Assembly (NCBI GenBank): GCA_029204225.1
Contig: CM055112.1
Coordinates: 42,894,311-42,958,310 of the forward strand
DNA: 64,000 nt
From: Diphasiastrum complanatum
Taxonomy: Eukaryota; Streptophyta; Lycopodiopsida; Lycopodiales; Lycopodiaceae
Reading direction: 5' to 3'
Position numbers and translations under genes: made by a program. Each line of letters begins with the position of its first letter. Position 1 is the stretch's first letter. The notes below the pieces were generated by a model. That model did no database searches and was not told the origin of the DNA. It was given only the letters and a program-made list of their open reading frames with translations. Shown here piece by piece: positions 63,034 through 64,000 of the stretch.

Positions 63034-64000
63034 ATGACTATGACAATCCAGACCAGAGTAGCAATCAGTCTCGATGGCGCAAATTACAGAATCTAGAAAT
63101 TCAAAATCAAAACACTCCTAAAGGACGAAGGCATTTGGTCGGTGATCGAGCTCTTAGAGGTACAGCCTCCAGAGGGAGACCCGATGAGAGCTAAATGGAT
63201 CAGAAAGGATGAGTGTGCAATGGTGATCATTGTTTCATCCATAAATGAAGATCTACTCATGCAAATTGAAGACTGCAAAAGCAGCCATGCAACATGGAAA
63301 AGATTAAAGCAGAAGTATGAAATAAGGACTGCAGCTCCAGTCATGCACCTTCACAATCAGCTGCAATCAATACGGTGGGATGGCAACCAGTTGGATCAGC
63401 ACGTTGAGAAGATCAGAACAATCTTCGCTCAACTCGCTGCATCAGGACAGAGCACCATGTCCCAGCACCACATCAGCTGATGTACTTTATGAAACCTCTA
63501 CCGACGTCCTATCAGCCGCTGAGAATGCTCATATTGAGTCTACCAGATATGACATTCGACAAGGCAGTCAGTCTTGTTGCTAATGGGAGACTGATGAGAG
63601 ACGAAGGAGAGGGAAGCACTGGCTCTCTTCACGAAAGGAAAGAAGAAGAATAGAGACAAACCAAGATTCGAGAAGACGAAGTCCTCGAATCAACAATCTT
63701 CTTCCTACAATCAGTGTCACAAACTAGGCCATACGACCAACAAATGCTGGTTCAATCCAGCAACACCTTGCATGCACTGCAAGAAGAAATGACATTCTGC
63801 GTACGACTACAGATTCAACCCAAAAAGAAAAACAAAGCTGAAAAAGCAAACGTTGCAGAATCTTCCAAAGATGCAGAAAGAGGTGACAAAGCTTTCACGA
63901 TACTCGACGAAACTTCGACAAGCTACTCCGAACATGACTACGATGTGGTCATCGATTCAGGATCAACATCTCACATAACCTGCAACAAGAAGATCTTGAT
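63034..64000 (+). pseudogene. CoT Gag-protease, broken, runs off window
   Basis: ATG 63,034: TIQTRVAISLDGANYRI, then a stop replacing Trp (~63,103), SVIELLEVQPPEGD, MQIEDCKSSHATWKR and NQLDQHVEKIRTIFAQL, with a frameshift near 63,478. The frame continues as MTFDKAVSLVANGRLMRDEG. The CCHC knuckle (CHKLGHTTNKCW, ~63,715) is in another frame, and the protease motif VVIDSGSTSHITC is at ~63,948. At least one stop and two frameshifts. The element continues beyond the window. Confidence 0.82.

Noticed and set aside
1-64000. tRNA genes, rRNA, CRISPR arrays, bacterial-type operons or a genuine intact host gene
   Set aside because: The only tRNA-like matches are primer-binding sites of 12-18 bp; no spaced short-repeat array or intact non-transposon gene was found.

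Overview
The window is repeat DNA from a large land-plant nuclear genome. Evidence: LTR retrotransposons whose primer-binding sites match plant initiator tRNA-Met (Copia) and tRNA-Asp (Gypsy), a CACTA terminus starting CACTACAAGAA with (G)TCCGACG-type subterminal repeats, AT-rich sequence, and almost no host gene content. I cannot fix the species. No tRNA, rRNA or CRISPR was seen. Labels used below (mine): GyA = Gypsy family with ~1.02 kb LTR (TGTGGAGACT...GGCCACCACA); CoF = intact Copia; CoN = deleted, RT-less Copia with ~700 bp LTR (TGTGAAGAATTGCC...); CoT = Copia with LTR TGTCAGAAATGG...; CoP = Copia with LTR TGTGAAAAATGC...; RepA, RepB = unclassified repeats.

Layout. 1-2.6 kb: 5' end of a minus-strand GyA whose gag holds a 1.1 kb inverted block containing a solo LTR. 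2.8-4.2 kb: RepA with internal duplication. 4.2-7.7 kb: relics (RT scrap, LTR scrap, RepB, possible exon relics, poly-G). 7.7-13 kb: a Copia RT/RNase H gene split by a CoN insertion with TSD CCGAT. 13-14.6 and 21.0-22.4 kb: an older RT-less element, split by the 6.4 kb CoF (14,610-21,040), which has an uninterrupted 1317-aa gag-pol, 655-bp LTRs differing at one site as far as I could compare, and TSD GATAT. 22.4-24.7 kb: RepB, then the only host-gene candidate, the 5' half of an aegerolysin-like gene broken by a CACTA element. 24.7-27.1 kb: broken CoT pol. 27.1-32.5 kb: a Copia LTR and leader, then a GyA 3' end (LTR plus post-pol ORF, minus strand). 32.5-35.7 kb: nothing recognised. 35.8-41.1 kb: unusual Gypsy-related ORF array and a Gypsy gag. 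41.1-64 kb: interleaved CoT, CoP, GyA, CoN and RepA pieces.

The 41-61 kb region becomes orderly if two segments are read as inversions: ~43.73-54.98 kb (11.2 kb) and ~59.71-61.29 kb (1.6 kb). Read that way, CoP regains two near-identical LTRs with TSD AAAAC inside one CoT LTR. GyA regains 5' LTR-gag-protease-RT followed by integrase-3' ORF-3' LTR, inserted in RepA with TSD GGAGG/GGATG; the empty site survives at ~3.89 kb. CoN sits in GyA with TSD AAGGA/GAGGA.

Most unusual biology: (1) an aegerolysin (lipid-binding/pore-partner family) gene relic with intron and TATA box in a plant chromosome; (2) GyA encodes two consecutive retropepsin domains and a long coiled-coil protein after integrase; (3) RT-less Copia families keep long open frames with a decayed integrase region or a shared novel module in place of RT.
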